Positions 38,406-47,319 of a stretch of 64,000 nt of DNA are shown piece by piece; position 1 is the stretch's first letter; every line of letters starts with the position of its first letter. A model generated the notes under the pieces. That model saw nothing but the letters and a program-made list of their open reading frames with translations, was not told where the DNA came from and made no database searches. The stretch covers positions 868,001 through 932,000 of the forward strand of contig NZ_LECZ01000026.1 in NCBI RefSeq assembly GCF_001022965.1, written 5' to 3'. Source of the DNA: Enterobacter genomosp. O. GTDB lineage: Bacteria; Pseudomonadota; Gammaproteobacteria; Enterobacterales; Enterobacteriaceae. The position numbers were made by a program, and so were the translations under genes.

Positions 38406-40478
38406 TTAAGCCAGGTTCTCTTTATCAATCCCAAGCCGCTTCATGCGCGACAGCAGGGTGGTGCGTTTTAACCCCAGGCGCTGGGCGGCACCTTTTGGTC
38501 CGGCGACCACGCCGTTGGTCTCTTTCAGCACGCGCATAATGAGCTGATATTCATCTTCTCCCTCTTTTGCTGTCTCGGCGGCGGGCGCGATCGCGTCAGG
38601 AAGGGTAACCTCAGGCAGGGAGAGCTGCAGCACATTGCCGCGCGTCAGCAGCACCGCGCGCTCAATGACGTTTTCCAGCTCGCGCACGTTGCCGGGCCAT
38701 TCCATCGATGAAAGGGTGCGTAATGTCTCGGCAGGAATACTGTCGATGTTGCGTCCCATCCGGCGCGCAATCTTCGCGGTAAACGCTTTGACCAGCAGGG
38801 GAATATCTTCCGGGCGTTCGCGCAGCGGCGGCAGGAAGATCGGGAAGACGTTCAGGCGATAGTAAAGATCGCTGCGAAACTCGCGGTCGGCGACCATTTT
38901 TTTCAGGTCGCGGTTGGTGGCGGCAATCAGTCGCACGTCGGTCTGGATAAGCTTGTTGCTGCCCAGGCGCTCAAATTCCTGCTCCTGCAGGACGCGCAGC
39001 AGTTTCGGCTGTAGCTCCAGCGGCATATCGCCCACTTCGTCGAGGAACAGCGAGCTTTTGTCCGCCAGCTCGAAACGGCCCAGACGCTGGCTACTGGCCC
39101 CGGTAAACGCGCCGCGCTCGTGGCCGAACAGATCGCTTTCCAGCAGTCCCGCTGGCATCGCGGCGCAGTTCATCTTCACCATACGGCGGCTGTTGCGGTT
39201 GCTCAGGTTGTGGATGGCGCGGGCAATCAGCTCTTTACCCGTGCCGGTTTCGCCCAGGATCAGCACCGTGCTGTCGCTTTGCGCCACCATTTCAACCTGC
39301 TTGAGCACGCTGTACATGGCATCGCTGCGCCCGATGATTTCACCAAACTCGCTGTCCACGTTGTTGAGCTGTTCGGTCAGGGCCAGGTTCTCATCCACCA
39401 GCCGCTCTTTCAGGCGATGAATTTCCTGATAGGCGAGGGCGTTATCCAGGGCGATGGAAATACGCTCGGCGATCTGGCGCAGCAGCTTCAGGTTGGCGGT
39501 GGTGAATACGCCCTCCTCACACTGCGCCAGCTTCAGCACGCCGAGCATGGTGTCACCGGACATGAGGGGCAGCAGGCACAGCGTCTGAATTTTGTTACCC
39601 CAGGTGTTGAACAGCATCCGCTCGTACGGCGCGACCGGGTCCTGCTCGTTCAGGTTGAGCAGGAGGATCTCTTTGCTTTTGAAAACCCGCTCAGAAAGGG
39701 TGCCCGCTTCATCCACTTCACTCTGCTCATGGGCAGGGTTGGCCTCATCAAGATAGTGGGTGGAGTAGATATTGAGCTTGCCCTTGCGATGGCCGCGCAG
39801 CGCGATGCTGATAGCGTCGATTTTGAAATAGTGGTGGATCTCTTTTGAGACTTCGCTGACCAGCTCGTCCATGTCGAGCCGTGACAGCACGGCGTTGGTG
39901 ATGGCGACCAGAATGCGGAAGTTGTCGCGCTCGCGGCTCAGCAGGTCGTAATCGACGTTATTGGTGACGCGGCTTTGGATCTGCTCCGCGACGACGGCCA
40001 CAATCTGGGTAAAGGTGTGCAGGCGTTCGTACTCCGCCTCGCGCCAGGGCTGGTCGGTGGTGCGGATAAACTCGCAGCCGCCAAAAATCTGGCCCTCTGC
40101 CGCCAGCGGCAACATGCAGTAATGCCCGAAAGGCTGATAAAGGTTGCTCTCCGCAAGCCTCGGCCACGCCTGCCGGAACTCGTCAAAATTGCAGTGCAGC
40201 ACTTCAGGCCGGGAGAGAATGCGGCGCACCGGGCCATGCGCCAGATACGTTTCGTCTTCGTATTCAAACGTTTTGCCATTATCGCGCGTTGAGTAGTAGC
40301 TCGCGCGATGCGTTCCGCTATGCCAGAGCACAATCGCGGCGCTGTCGGCCAGCGCCGACTGCCTGACCAGCCGCGTCAGGGCATCGCTCAGCGCGCCGAG
40401 ATCGGGCTGCTGTAAAAGTGTGCGCGTGATGTCAAACAGGCCCTGCTGTCCAAGATCGCTCATCGGTGTATACGGCAT
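38406..40478 (-). CDS. fhlA: Formate hydrogenlyase transcriptional activator FhlA
   Basis: FhlA activates sigma-54 promoters of the formate regulon in response to formate. The 690-residue protein begins MPYTPMSDLGQQGLFDITRT. Two N-terminal GAF-type regions (about 20-170 and 200-345) sense formate. The central AAA+ domain (about 380-615) has Walker A GETGTGKE, the sigma-54 contact GAFTGA and Walker B-like SSLFLDEVGD. A C-terminal Fis-type HTH includes GPKGAAQRLGLKRTTLLSRM. The ATG at 40478 gives the E. coli start; the earlier in-frame ATG at 40547 adds an unrelated tail. It is 62 bp downstream of hypE. Targets would be the hyp, hyc and hydN promoters in this window. Confidence 0.97.
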   Translation of the reverse strand: MPYTPMSDLGQQGLFDITRTLLQQPDLGALSDALTRLVRQSALADSAAIVLWHSGTHRASYYSTRDNGKTFEYEDETYLAHGPVRRILSRPEVLHCNFDEFRQAWPRLAESNLYQPFGHYCMLPLAAEGQIFGGCEFIRTTDQPWREAEYERLHTFTQIVAVVAEQIQSRVTNNVDYDLLSRERDNFRILVAITNAVLSRLDMDELVSEVSKEIHHYFKIDAISIALRGHRKGKLNIYSTHYLDEANPAHEQSEVDEAGTLSERVFKSKEILLLNLNEQDPVAPYERMLFNTWGNKIQTLCLLPLMSGDTMLGVLKLAQCEEGVFTTANLKLLRQIAERISIALDNALAYQEIHRLKERLVDENLALTEQLNNVDSEFGEIIGRSDAMYSVLKQVEMVAQSDSTVLILGETGTGKELIARAIHNLSNRNSRRMVKMNCAAMPAGLLESDLFGHERGAFTGASSQRLGRFELADKSSLFLDEVGDMPLELQPKLLRVLQEQEFERLGSNKLIQTDVRLIAATNRDLKKMVADREFRSDLYYRLNVFPIFLPPLRERPEDIPLLVKAFTAKIARRMGRNIDSIPAETLRTLSSMEWPGNVRELENVIERAVLLTRGNVLQLSLPEVTLPDAIAPAAETAKEGEDEYQLIMRVLKETNGVVAGPKGAAQRLGLKRTTLLSRMKRLGIDKENLA

Positions 40479-40540
40479 ATTGCTTTCCAATAGAAACTGG
40501 CAAAAAGAGACGTTCAGTGCTGACCGCTTTTGGCGCGGTT

Positions 40541-41551
40541 CTAGCAAATACGGGGTAAGGGTTCCGCGTGCGGCAGATCCAGCGTTCGTTTCACGCCGTA
40601 AAGCCCGGTCAGGCGCACCCCTTTGCGCTCAACCACTTCACCAATTATCGCCGCCTCGCGTCCTGACGGATGCGCCCGCAGCTGTTCAAGCACGGCGTGT
40701 GCCGCGGCGCGTTCAACGCCCACCACCAGCTTGCCTTCGTTGGCAAAGTTGAGCGGGTCAAGCCCCAGCAGTTCGCAAAGCCCGCGTACGGCGGGCTTAA
40801 CGGGCAGACTGCGTTCGGTGAGCTCAATCCCGCACCCGCAGCTTGCCGCAAACTCATGGACTACGGCGTTTACGCCGCCTCGCGTCGCGTCCCGCAGGGT
40901 CTTCACGCCGGGGATCGCGCGCAGCGTCTGAATCAACGGGGTGAGTACCGCGCAGTCGCTGCGCAGTTCGCCGTCCAGCCCCAGGCCTTCGCGCAGGTTC
41001 AGGATGGTCGCCCCGTGGCAGCCCAGCGTTCCGGTCACGATCAGCACGTCGCCCACGCCGAGGCGCTGCGCGCCCCAGTGAATATCGGCGGGGATTGCCC
41101 CCATGCCGGCGGTGTTGATGAACAGCTTGTCGGCCGCGCCGCGCTGCACCACTTTGGTATCGCCGGTGACGATAGCAATCCCCGCCTCGCGCGCGGTCTG
41201 CGCCATGCTGTTGACCACCGCCGTCAGCGTCTCCATTGGCAACCCCTCTTCAAGGATAAACCCGCAGGAGAGGTAGCGCGGAATGGCGCCGCTGACGGCG
41301 ACGTCGTTTGCCGTGCCGCAGACGGCGAGCTTGCCGATATCGCCGCCCGGGAAGAATAGCGGGTCAATCACGTAGCTGTCGGTGGAGAAGGCCAGCCTGT
41401 CGCCCTGCGCGGTGAGGGTCGAGAGGTCAATGCGCGCCTGGTCTTCCTGCTCGGCGAGCCAGGGGTTGTTGAAGGCTTCCATAAACAGCCGGCTAATCAG
41501 CTGCTGCATCGCCTGTCCGCCGCTGCCGTGCGCCATTTCAACCGTACTCAT
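40541..41551 (-). CDS. hypE: Hydrogenase maturation protein HypE (carbamoyl dehydratase)
   Basis: HypE accepts a carbamoyl group from HypF on its C-terminal cysteine, dehydrates it with ATP to a thiocyanate and delivers cyanide to the iron of NiFe hydrogenases. The 336-residue protein ends PRIC with the terminal cysteine in place. It has the PurM-like ATP-binding segments DSYVIDPLFFPGGDIGKLAV (in part) and GTANDVAVSGAIPRYLS. The ATG overlaps the hypD stop by 4 bases. Length matches E. coli. Confidence 0.97.
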   Translation of the reverse strand: MSTVEMAHGSGGQAMQQLISRLFMEAFNNPWLAEQEDQARIDLSTLTAQGDRLAFSTDSYVIDPLFFPGGDIGKLAVCGTANDVAVSGAIPRYLSCGFILEEGLPMETLTAVVNSMAQTAREAGIAIVTGDTKVVQRGAADKLFINTAGMGAIPADIHWGAQRLGVGDVLIVTGTLGCHGATILNLREGLGLDGELRSDCAVLTPLIQTLRAIPGVKTLRDATRGGVNAVVHEFAASCGCGIELTERSLPVKPAVRGLCELLGLDPLNFANEGKLVVGVERAAAHAVLEQLRAHPSGREAAIIGEVVERKGVRLTGLYGVKRTLDLPHAEPLPRIC

Positions 41552-42669
41552 GCTTCACTCTCCTGGTTGCGATACTGATACCACGCGGCACACGCCCCTT
41601 CGGAGGAGACCATCAGCGCGCCAAACGCCGTTTGCGGATTACAGGTGTTGCCGTATAGCGGGCATTGATGAGGCTTGCATTTACCGGTGAGCACCTCGCC
41701 GCAGCGGGCACGGGGATCGTCGCAAACCTGCTGCGGCTGCGGGCGGAAATGCGCTTCGGCGTCGAACGCGCGATAGGCCGGGGTCAGGCGCACGCCGGAT
41801 TCGGCAATCAGCCCCAGGCCACGCCATTCGCTGTCGCCTTCGACGCAAAACACGTCGGCTATCGCCTGCTGTGCCCGTTCATTGCCTGCATCCGGCACCA
41901 CGCGGCGGTACTGGTTTTCCACTGCACTCAGGGCCGCTATTTTCTGCTCAACCAGCATGGCGACACCTTGCAGTAGATCAAGTGGTTCGAAACCAGCGAC
42001 CACTAACGGACGATTGTACTGTTCAGCGATAAAACCGTAGGCATCTGTGCCAATCACCATGCTGACATGCCCCGGCGCCAGAAAGGCGTCAATTCCGTTT
42101 CCCGGCTCTTCCAGCAGGCTGCGCAGCGTGGGGATGAGCGTAATGTGCTGGCAGAAGAAGAAAAAGTTATCGACGCCGCGCGCTTTCGCCTGCTGCAGCG
42201 TGATGGCGGTGGCGGGCATGGTGGTTTCAAACCCCAGGCCAAAAAATACCACCTTGCGCGCGGGGTTATCCGCTGCCAGCGTCAGGGCATCCATCGGCGA
42301 ATAGACTATCCGGATGTCGGCCCCGCGCGCTTTTGCCTGCAGCAGCGAGCCGTTTTTTCCCGGCACGCGCATCGCGTCGCCAAAGGTGCAGAAAATGACG
42401 TCGGGCCGGCTGGCAATCTCGATACAGCTATCGATGCGCCCCATCGGCAGAACGCAGACCGGGCAGCCGGGACCGTGGATAAACTCAATGTTGTCCGGCA
42501 GCAGCTGGTCGAGGCCAAATTTGAAAATGGCGTGCGTGTGTCCGCCGCACACCTCCATGATCCGCAGCGGTTTTTCCGCCGTGTAGTCCAGCAGCGCCGC
42601 GCGCGTTTTCAGATGCCCGATAAGCTGCATCACCTGTTCCGGCGCGCGATATTCATCAACGTAACGCAT
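41548..42669 (-). CDS. hypD: Hydrogenase maturation protein HypD
   Basis: HypD is the iron-sulfur scaffold on which, with HypC, the Fe(CN)2CO centre is assembled. The 373-residue protein carries the conserved motifs MEVCGGHTH (with the key Cys), GPGCPVCVLP, GFETTMP and the C-terminal cysteine-rich region that binds a 4Fe-4S cluster (CGEVLTGKCKPHQCPLYGNTC in part). It lies 2 bp after hypC and overlaps hypE. Confidence 0.97.
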   Translation of the reverse strand: MRYVDEYRAPEQVMQLIGHLKTRAALLDYTAEKPLRIMEVCGGHTHAIFKFGLDQLLPDNIEFIHGPGCPVCVLPMGRIDSCIEIASRPDVIFCTFGDAMRVPGKNGSLLQAKARGADIRIVYSPMDALTLAADNPARKVVFFGLGFETTMPATAITLQQAKARGVDNFFFFCQHITLIPTLRSLLEEPGNGIDAFLAPGHVSMVIGTDAYGFIAEQYNRPLVVAGFEPLDLLQGVAMLVEQKIAALSAVENQYRRVVPDAGNERAQQAIADVFCVEGDSEWRGLGLIAESGVRLTPAYRAFDAEAHFRPQPQQVCDDPRARCGEVLTGKCKPHQCPLYGNTCNPQTAFGALMVSSEGACAAWYQYRNQESEA

Positions 42670-42671
42670 GA

Positions 42672-42944
42672 TTATCGCTCCTCGCCGTACAGCAGCGCGC
42701 CCACGTCCGGCTCCACGTCGAACATGTTTTGCAACGCATCCAGCGTGTCGCGGGCTTCCGCTTCGTTAATTACGCTCATGGCAAACCCCACGTGCACCAG
42801 CACCCACTGGCCGAGACGCGATGCGCCGCTTTCATCGCTGCTGCCCACCAGCGTCAGGTCGACGTCGCGCAGGATGCCGCAGACCTCGACTTTGGCCTGA
42901 TTACCGTCGATGGAGTGAATCTGTCCCGGTACGCCTATGCACAT
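42672..42944 (-). CDS. hypC: Hydrogenase maturation chaperone HypC
   Basis: HypC is the small chaperone that carries the iron centre from HypD to the hydrogenase-3 large subunit HycE. The 90-residue protein begins MCIGVPGQI with the essential Cys2, and has the conserved [12 protein letters not shown] segment. It overlaps the hypB stop region by 10 bases and is followed by hypD after 2 bp. Confidence 0.97.
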   Translation of the reverse strand: MCIGVPGQIHSIDGNQAKVEVCGILRDVDLTLVGSSDESGASRLGQWVLVHVGFAMSVINEAEARDTLDALQNMFDVEPDVGALLYGEER

Positions 42945-43798
42945 CGTTCGTTCTCCAGCCAGTGAAGCCAGCTGTCCATGCCGTCGCCGCGCGTGGCGGA
43001 GACCAGCAGAATGTTAATGTCCGGGTTCACCTCGCGGGCGTAGGCCAGGCACTTATCCACGTCGAAGTTCAGGTACGGCAGCAGGTCGACTTTGTTCAGC
43101 AGCATAATGGAGGCGGCGGCAAACATATGCGGGTACTTCAGCGGCTTGTCTTCGCCTTCGGTCACTGAAAGCACCGCGACTTTATGCTGTTCACCCAGGT
43201 CGAAGCTCGCCGGACAGACCAGGTTGCCGACGTTTTCAATAAACAGAATGCCGTTATCCGCCAGCGGCAGGCGCGGGGCGGCGTCGGCAATCATCTGGGC
43301 ATCCAGGTGGCAGCCTTTGCCGGTGTTGACCTGAATCGCCGGGGTACCGGTTTCGCGAATGCGCGCCGCGTCGTTAACGGTTTGCTGGTCGCCTTCGATC
43401 ACCGCGCAGGAGACGCGCCCGTTCAGGCGCTTGAGCGTTTCCGTGAGCAGCGTGGTTTTGCCGGAGCCGGGGCTGGAGACCAGGTTCAGCACCAGCTGTT
43501 TGCGGGTGGCAAAGCGGGCGCGGTTGCGGGCGGCAATCTGGTTATTTTTGTCCAGCACGTTGATTTCCACCTCCAGCATCTGGCGCTGGCTGATACCCGG
43601 CGCGTGGGTACCCGCTTCGCCGTGGCCGTAGTGCAGATCGCCCGCATCGGACCGTTGCGGGGCGAAAGCGATCCCGGTCAGTGCCGCAGAAGGGCGTGGG
43701 GCTGGTGAAAAGGGCGCGGAGCGAAACGCGGAGTGGGGACGGTGTTCATCCCCTTCTATATACAGGTTGCCTTCGGCGCAACCGCAGGTACTACACAT
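42935..43798 (-). CDS. hypB: Hydrogenase nickel incorporation GTPase HypB
   Basis: HypB is a nickel-binding GTPase that, with HypA and SlyD, inserts nickel into the hydrogenase large subunit. The 287-residue protein starts [10 protein letters not shown], which is the high-affinity N-terminal CxxCGC nickel site. It has the P-loop [11 protein letters not shown], the metal-site region containing [11 protein letters not shown], and NKVDLLPY for guanine recognition. It has no long polyhistidine stretch, as in E. coli. Spacing to hypA is 3 bp. Confidence 0.97.
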   Translation of the reverse strand: MCSTCGCAEGNLYIEGDEHRPHSAFRSAPFSPAPRPSAALTGIAFAPQRSDAGDLHYGHGEAGTHAPGISQRQMLEVEINVLDKNNQIAARNRARFATRKQLVLNLVSSPGSGKTTLLTETLKRLNGRVSCAVIEGDQQTVNDAARIRETGTPAIQVNTGKGCHLDAQMIADAAPRLPLADNGILFIENVGNLVCPASFDLGEQHKVAVLSVTEGEDKPLKYPHMFAAASIMLLNKVDLLPYLNFDVDKCLAYAREVNPDINILLVSATRGDGMDSWLHWLENERCA

Positions 43799-43801
43799 AC
43801 T

Positions 43802-44152
43802 TTACTCCTTCTCGATTTCGAGGCGTTGGATCTGCATACCGTCATCCGCCACGATGCGCAGCCCGGTGCTCTGGCACTGCGGACAGCGCTGAACCTTCGA
43901 TGACAGCAGGGTGACGTACTGCTGGCACTGCCCGCACCAGCATTCTGCCTGCTGCTCTTCAATATGCAGTTCGCAACCTTCCGCCAGCGTGCCGCGGCAC
44001 ACCAGCTCAAAACAGAAATTCAGCGCGCTGGTCTCGACGCAGGAAAACGCCCCGACCTTCAGCCAGACGCCGGTGACGCGCTTCGCGTGGTTTTGCACTG
44101 CCTGCTGTTCGATAAGTTCCAGAGCCCGCTGGCAGAGGGTGATTTCGTGCAT
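43802..44152 (-). CDS. hypA: Hydrogenase nickel metallochaperone HypA
   Basis: HypA delivers nickel to hydrogenase 3. The 116-residue protein starts MHEITLCQRALEL, with the MHE nickel-binding N-terminus (His2). Two CxxC pairs (CWCGQC near 71-76, CPQC near 94-97) bind structural zinc. A GAGGAGG ribosome binding site precedes the ATG. It is the first gene of hypABCDE-fhlA and diverges from hycA across a sigma-54 control region. Confidence 0.97.
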   Translation of the reverse strand: MHEITLCQRALELIEQQAVQNHAKRVTGVWLKVGAFSCVETSALNFCFELVCRGTLAEGCELHIEEQQAECWCGQCQQYVTLLSSKVQRCPQCQSTGLRIVADDGMQIQRLEIEKE

Positions 44153-44183
44153 GACGCCTCCTCAATGAATTGCGCCATTGAAT

Positions 44184-44199
44184 GCAATAACAGTGCCAG
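44184..44199 (-). promoter_or_regulatory. Sigma-54 promoter of hypA
   Basis: On the minus strand the sequence reads TGGCAC-N5-TTGCA, an exact match to the sigma-54 core, with GG (-24) and GC (-12) 10 bp apart, and the -12 about 32 bp before the hypA ATG. Confidence 0.88.
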
Positions 44200-44217
44200 C
44201 TTGATTTTTGTTAAGGC

Positions 44218-44268
44218 GTGTCGATGTCAACGCTGTCGAAATGACACGTCGACACCGCGGCGTTGACA
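44218..44268. promoter_or_regulatory. FhlA-type upstream activating region of hypA/hycA
   Basis: Nested dyads lie between the two sigma-54 promoters: GTGTCG/CGACAC (44218-44223, 44250-44255), TGTCAACGC/GCGTTGACA (44225-44233, 44260-44268, perfect 9-bp arms) and TGTCGAAATGACA (44234-44246). FhlA sites feature TGTCG and TGACA half elements, so this cluster probably serves both divergent operons. Confidence 0.7.
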
Positions 44269-44312
44269 GCGTCTTTTTTGTTTAATTTCTTTAAAATCAG
44301 TCAAATAAAAAC

Positions 44313-44328
44313 TGGCATGGAATCTGCT
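44313..44328 (+). promoter_or_regulatory. Sigma-54 promoter of hycA
   Basis: TGGCAT-GGAATC-TGCT: GG at 44314-44315 and GC at 44326-44327 are exactly 10 bp apart, and the -12 is 36 bp before the hycA ATG. Confidence 0.85.
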
Positions 44329-44363
44329 TAACAGCCGCTATCTCCATTAAACGGATACCTTTT

Positions 44364-44828
44364 ATGACTATTTGGGAAATCAGCGAAAAAGCGGATTACA
44401 TCGCGCAGCGTCATCAGCAGCTGCAGGACCAGTGGCACCTCTACTGCAACTCTCTGGTCCAGGGCATTACCCTGTCGAAAGCGCGCCTTCACCACGCGAT
44501 GAGCTGTGCGGCGCAGGGCGATATGCGCTTTGTCCTCTTCGGCCATTTCATCATCAACGTTACCCTGGCGGATAACTTCAACAGCCACACCATTGAGTAC
44601 CACCTCGAGACAAAAGACGGCCAAAAACAGTGTATTGCGAAGGCGCAGCTGATAGCCGATGGCATGGTGGACGGCCACGTCAGCAACCGCGATCGCCAGC
44701 AGGTGCTGGAGCACTATCTGGAAAAAATCGCGCCGGTTTATAACGGCCTGTACGCCGCCGTTGAGAACGATCTCCCGGTCAACCTGAAGCAGCTGATGGA
44801 CGGAAATGCCTCAGCAAACGTGGCCTGA
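44364..44828 (+). CDS. hycA: Formate hydrogenlyase regulatory protein HycA
   Basis: HycA counteracts FhlA and lowers expression of the formate regulon. The 154-residue protein starts MTIWEISEKADYIAQRHQQL and matches E. coli HycA in sequence and length (153). It is the first gene of the hyc operon, so activation by FhlA raises its own antagonist, a negative feedback loop. A further FhlA-type dyad lies between hycA and hycB. Confidence 0.95.
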   Translation: MTIWEISEKADYIAQRHQQLQDQWHLYCNSLVQGITLSKARLHHAMSCAAQGDMRFVLFGHFIINVTLADNFNSHTIEYHLETKDGQKQCIAKAQLIADGMVDGHVSNRDRQQVLEHYLEKIAPVYNGLYAAVENDLPVNLKQLMDGNASANVA

Positions 44829-44836
44829 CCGATGCG

Positions 44837-44860
44837 TGTCGAGAAGTGTCGACAAGACAG
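44837..44860. promoter_or_regulatory. FhlA-type site between hycA and hycB
   Basis: TGTCGAGAAGTGTCGACAAG contains two TGTCGA elements and the palindrome TGTCGACA (44847-44854). In E. coli the hycA-hycB gap also carries an FhlA upstream activating site. Confidence 0.6.
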
Positions 44861-44898
44861 TTTTTCGTCAAAAATGACTATCACCAGAGGATGACCCG

Positions 44899-45507
44899 GT
44901 GAACCGTTTTGTAATTGCTGACTCGACGGTCTGTATTGGCTGTCGAACCTGTGAGGCGGCGTGTTCGGAAACGCATCGCCTGCATGGGCTGCAGTCCATG
45001 CCGCGCCTGCACGTCATGCGTAATGAAAAAGAGTCTGCCCCGCAGCTCTGCCACCATTGTGAAGATGCCCCCTGCGCGGGCGTCTGTCCCGTGAATGCCA
45101 TCACCCGCGTTGATGGCGCTGTCCAGCTGAATGAAAGCCTGTGCGTAAGCTGCAAGCTGTGCGGCATTGCCTGCCCGTTCGGCGCGATTGAATTTTCCGG
45201 CAGCCGCCCGCTGCACATTCCGGCGAACGCCAACTCGCCAAAAGCCCCGCCCGCGCCGCCGGCGCCTGCGCGCGTAAGCACGCTGCTGGACTGGGTGCCC
45301 GGCGTCCGCGCCGTTGCGGTGAAGTGCGACCTGTGCAGCTTCGATGAGCAGGGACCGGCCTGCGTGCGCACCTGCCCAACCAAAGCGTTGATTCTGGTTA
45401 ACATTCGCGACATCGCACGTACCAGCAAGCGTAAACGCGAGCTGACCATCAACAGTGATTTTGGCGACCTTTCTTTGCTACAGGCGCTTAACGAGGGGGC
45501 GAAATGA
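44899..45507 (+). CDS. hycB: Formate hydrogenlyase iron-sulfur subunit HycB
   Basis: HycB is the electron-transfer subunit that links formate dehydrogenase-H (FdhF) to hydrogenase 3. The 202-residue protein has four ferredoxin-type cysteine clusters: CIGCRTCEAAC (about 12-22), CHHCEDAPCAGVC, CVSCKLCGIAC, and a split cluster CDLC...CVRTC. This is sufficient for four 4Fe-4S centres. The DMSO-reductase-type fold is like HydN further along the window. It overlaps hycC by 4 bases (ATGA). Confidence 0.97.
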   Translation: MNRFVIADSTVCIGCRTCEAACSETHRLHGLQSMPRLHVMRNEKESAPQLCHHCEDAPCAGVCPVNAITRVDGAVQLNESLCVSCKLCGIACPFGAIEFSGSRPLHIPANANSPKAPPAPPAPARVSTLLDWVPGVRAVAVKCDLCSFDEQGPACVRTCPTKALILVNIRDIARTSKRKRELTINSDFGDLSLLQALNEGAK

Positions 45508-47318
45508 ACGCGGCGATGATGATTACCAGCGCGATAGCCTGTTTTGCTGCCGCCGCCGTTCTGGCGCAGATCTTCTCTTTCCATAAAACCCTCAGCGGCT
45601 GGATCGCCGGAGTCGGCGGGGCGGTAGGTAGCCTGATGACGCTGGCGGCAGGCGGTGCCGTTCTGCTCGACGGGCAATCCGTTGACGCGCTCGTGCCGCT
45701 GATTCGCCACGCCGTTGAGATCACCCCGCTGAACGCCATCTGGCTGGTGACGTTCGGCCTGTGCGGGCTGTTTATCAGCCTGTTCAATATCGACTGGCAC
45801 CGCCACCCGCACGCTAAAGCCAACGGCCTGCTGGTCAATCTGCTGATGGCGACGGCGGTCTGCACCGTTATCGCCAGCAACCTCGGCGCGCTGGTGGTGA
45901 TGGCGGAGATCATGGCGCTCTGCGGCGTGTTCCTGACGGGCTGCAGCGCCTCCGGCAAGCTATGGTTTGCGCTGGGACGCCTGGGGACGCTGCTGCTGGC
46001 GCTGGCCTGCTGGCTGGTGTGGCAACGCTTCGGCACGCTGGACTTCGCTGCGCTCAACGGCCATCCGCTGGGGAATGACGTCTGGCTGCTGGGCGTGATT
46101 GGCTTTGGCCTGCTCGCCGGAATCATCCCGCTGCACGGCTGGGTGCCGCAGGCGCATGCAAATGCCTCCGCGCCCGCCGCCGCGCTGTTTTCTGTGGTGG
46201 TGATGAAGGTCGGTCTGTTCGGGATTCTGGCGATTACGCTGACCGGCGGCCAGCCGCCGCTGTGGTGGGGCGTCGTGCTGCTGGTCGCCGGGATGGTTAC
46301 CGCCTTCGTCGGCGGTCTCTATGCGCTGATGGAGCACAATATCCAGCGTCTTCTGGCGTATCACACCCTCGAAAATATCGGCATCATCCTGCTCGGTCTT
46401 GGCGCGGGCGTGACCGGGCTGGCGCTGAATCAACCGGCGCTGATTGCCGCCGGCTTTATCGGCGGTCTCTATCACCTCGTCAACCACAGCCTGTTTAAAA
46501 GCACCCTGTTCCTCGGCGCGGGAAGCGTCTGGTTCCGCACCGGCCATCGGGATATTGAAAAGCTCGGTGGGATTGGCAAAAAGATGCCGGTGATTTCACT
46601 GGCGATGCTGGTCGGGCTGATGGCGATGGCCGCGCTGCCGCCGCTGAACGGCTTTGCCGGGGAGTGGGTGATCTATCAGTCCTTCTTCGCGCTCGGCCAG
46701 AGCGACGCGTTTATCGCCCGTCTGCTGGGGCCGCTGCTGGCGGTCGGGCTGGCGATTACCGGGGCGCTGGCGGTGATGTGCATGGCGAAAGTTTACGGCG
46801 TCACCTTCCTCGGCGCGCCGCGAACCCGCGAAGCTGAAAACGCCTGCTGCGCGCCGGGACTAATGTGTGCCAGCGTGGTTGCGCTGGCGCTATGCTGCAT
46901 CGCGGGCGGCGTCGCCGCGCCGTGGCTGCTGCCGCTGCTGGGAAGCGCTATTCCGCTGCCGCTGACCGTGGCGAATACCACCGTCTCTCAGCCTATGATC
47001 GCGCTGCTGCTGATTGGCACACCGCTGCTGCCGCTCGTCCTGATGCTGTTCTTCAAACGCGACCGACTCTCTTCCCGCTCGCGCGGTGCGGCGTGGGCCT
47101 GCGGCTACGAACACGAACAGTCGATGGTCATCACCGCCCACGGTTTTGCCATGCCGGTAAAAGAAAACTTTGCCGCCGTGCTGAAGCTGCGCCACTGGCT
47201 GAACCCGGTGGCGTGGGTACCCGGCTGGCAGAACGCCGCCGCGCCCGCGCTGTTCCGCCGTCTGGCGGTCATCGAGCTGGCGGTGCTGGTAGTGATTGTG
47301 TTTTCACGAGGAGCCTGA
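45504..47318 (+). CDS. hycC: Formate hydrogenlyase membrane subunit HycC
   Basis: HycC is the NuoL/MrpA-like antiporter-type membrane subunit of the formate hydrogenlyase complex. The 604-residue protein has about 15-16 hydrophobic segments. The proton-channel family block with PLHGWVPQAHANASAPAAAL (near residue 208) and the ALMEHNIQRLLAYHTLENIGI region (near 275) are conserved. It ends one base before the hycD start and overlaps hycB. It may couple hydrogen production to ion translocation. Confidence 0.96.
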   Translation: MNAAMMITSAIACFAAAAVLAQIFSFHKTLSGWIAGVGGAVGSLMTLAAGGAVLLDGQSVDALVPLIRHAVEITPLNAIWLVTFGLCGLFISLFNIDWHRHPHAKANGLLVNLLMATAVCTVIASNLGALVVMAEIMALCGVFLTGCSASGKLWFALGRLGTLLLALACWLVWQRFGTLDFAALNGHPLGNDVWLLGVIGFGLLAGIIPLHGWVPQAHANASAPAAALFSVVVMKVGLFGILAITLTGGQPPLWWGVVLLVAGMVTAFVGGLYALMEHNIQRLLAYHTLENIGIILLGLGAGVTGLALNQPALIAAGFIGGLYHLVNHSLFKSTLFLGAGSVWFRTGHRDIEKLGGIGKKMPVISLAMLVGLMAMAALPPLNGFAGEWVIYQSFFALGQSDAFIARLLGPLLAVGLAITGALAVMCMAKVYGVTFLGAPRTREAENACCAPGLMCASVVALALCCIAGGVAAPWLLPLLGSAIPLPLTVANTTVSQPMIALLLIGTPLLPLVLMLFFKRDRLSSRSRGAAWACGYEHEQSMVITAHGFAMPVKENFAAVLKLRHWLNPVAWVPGWQNAAAPALFRRLAVIELAVLVVIVFSRGA

Positions 47319-47319
47319 C

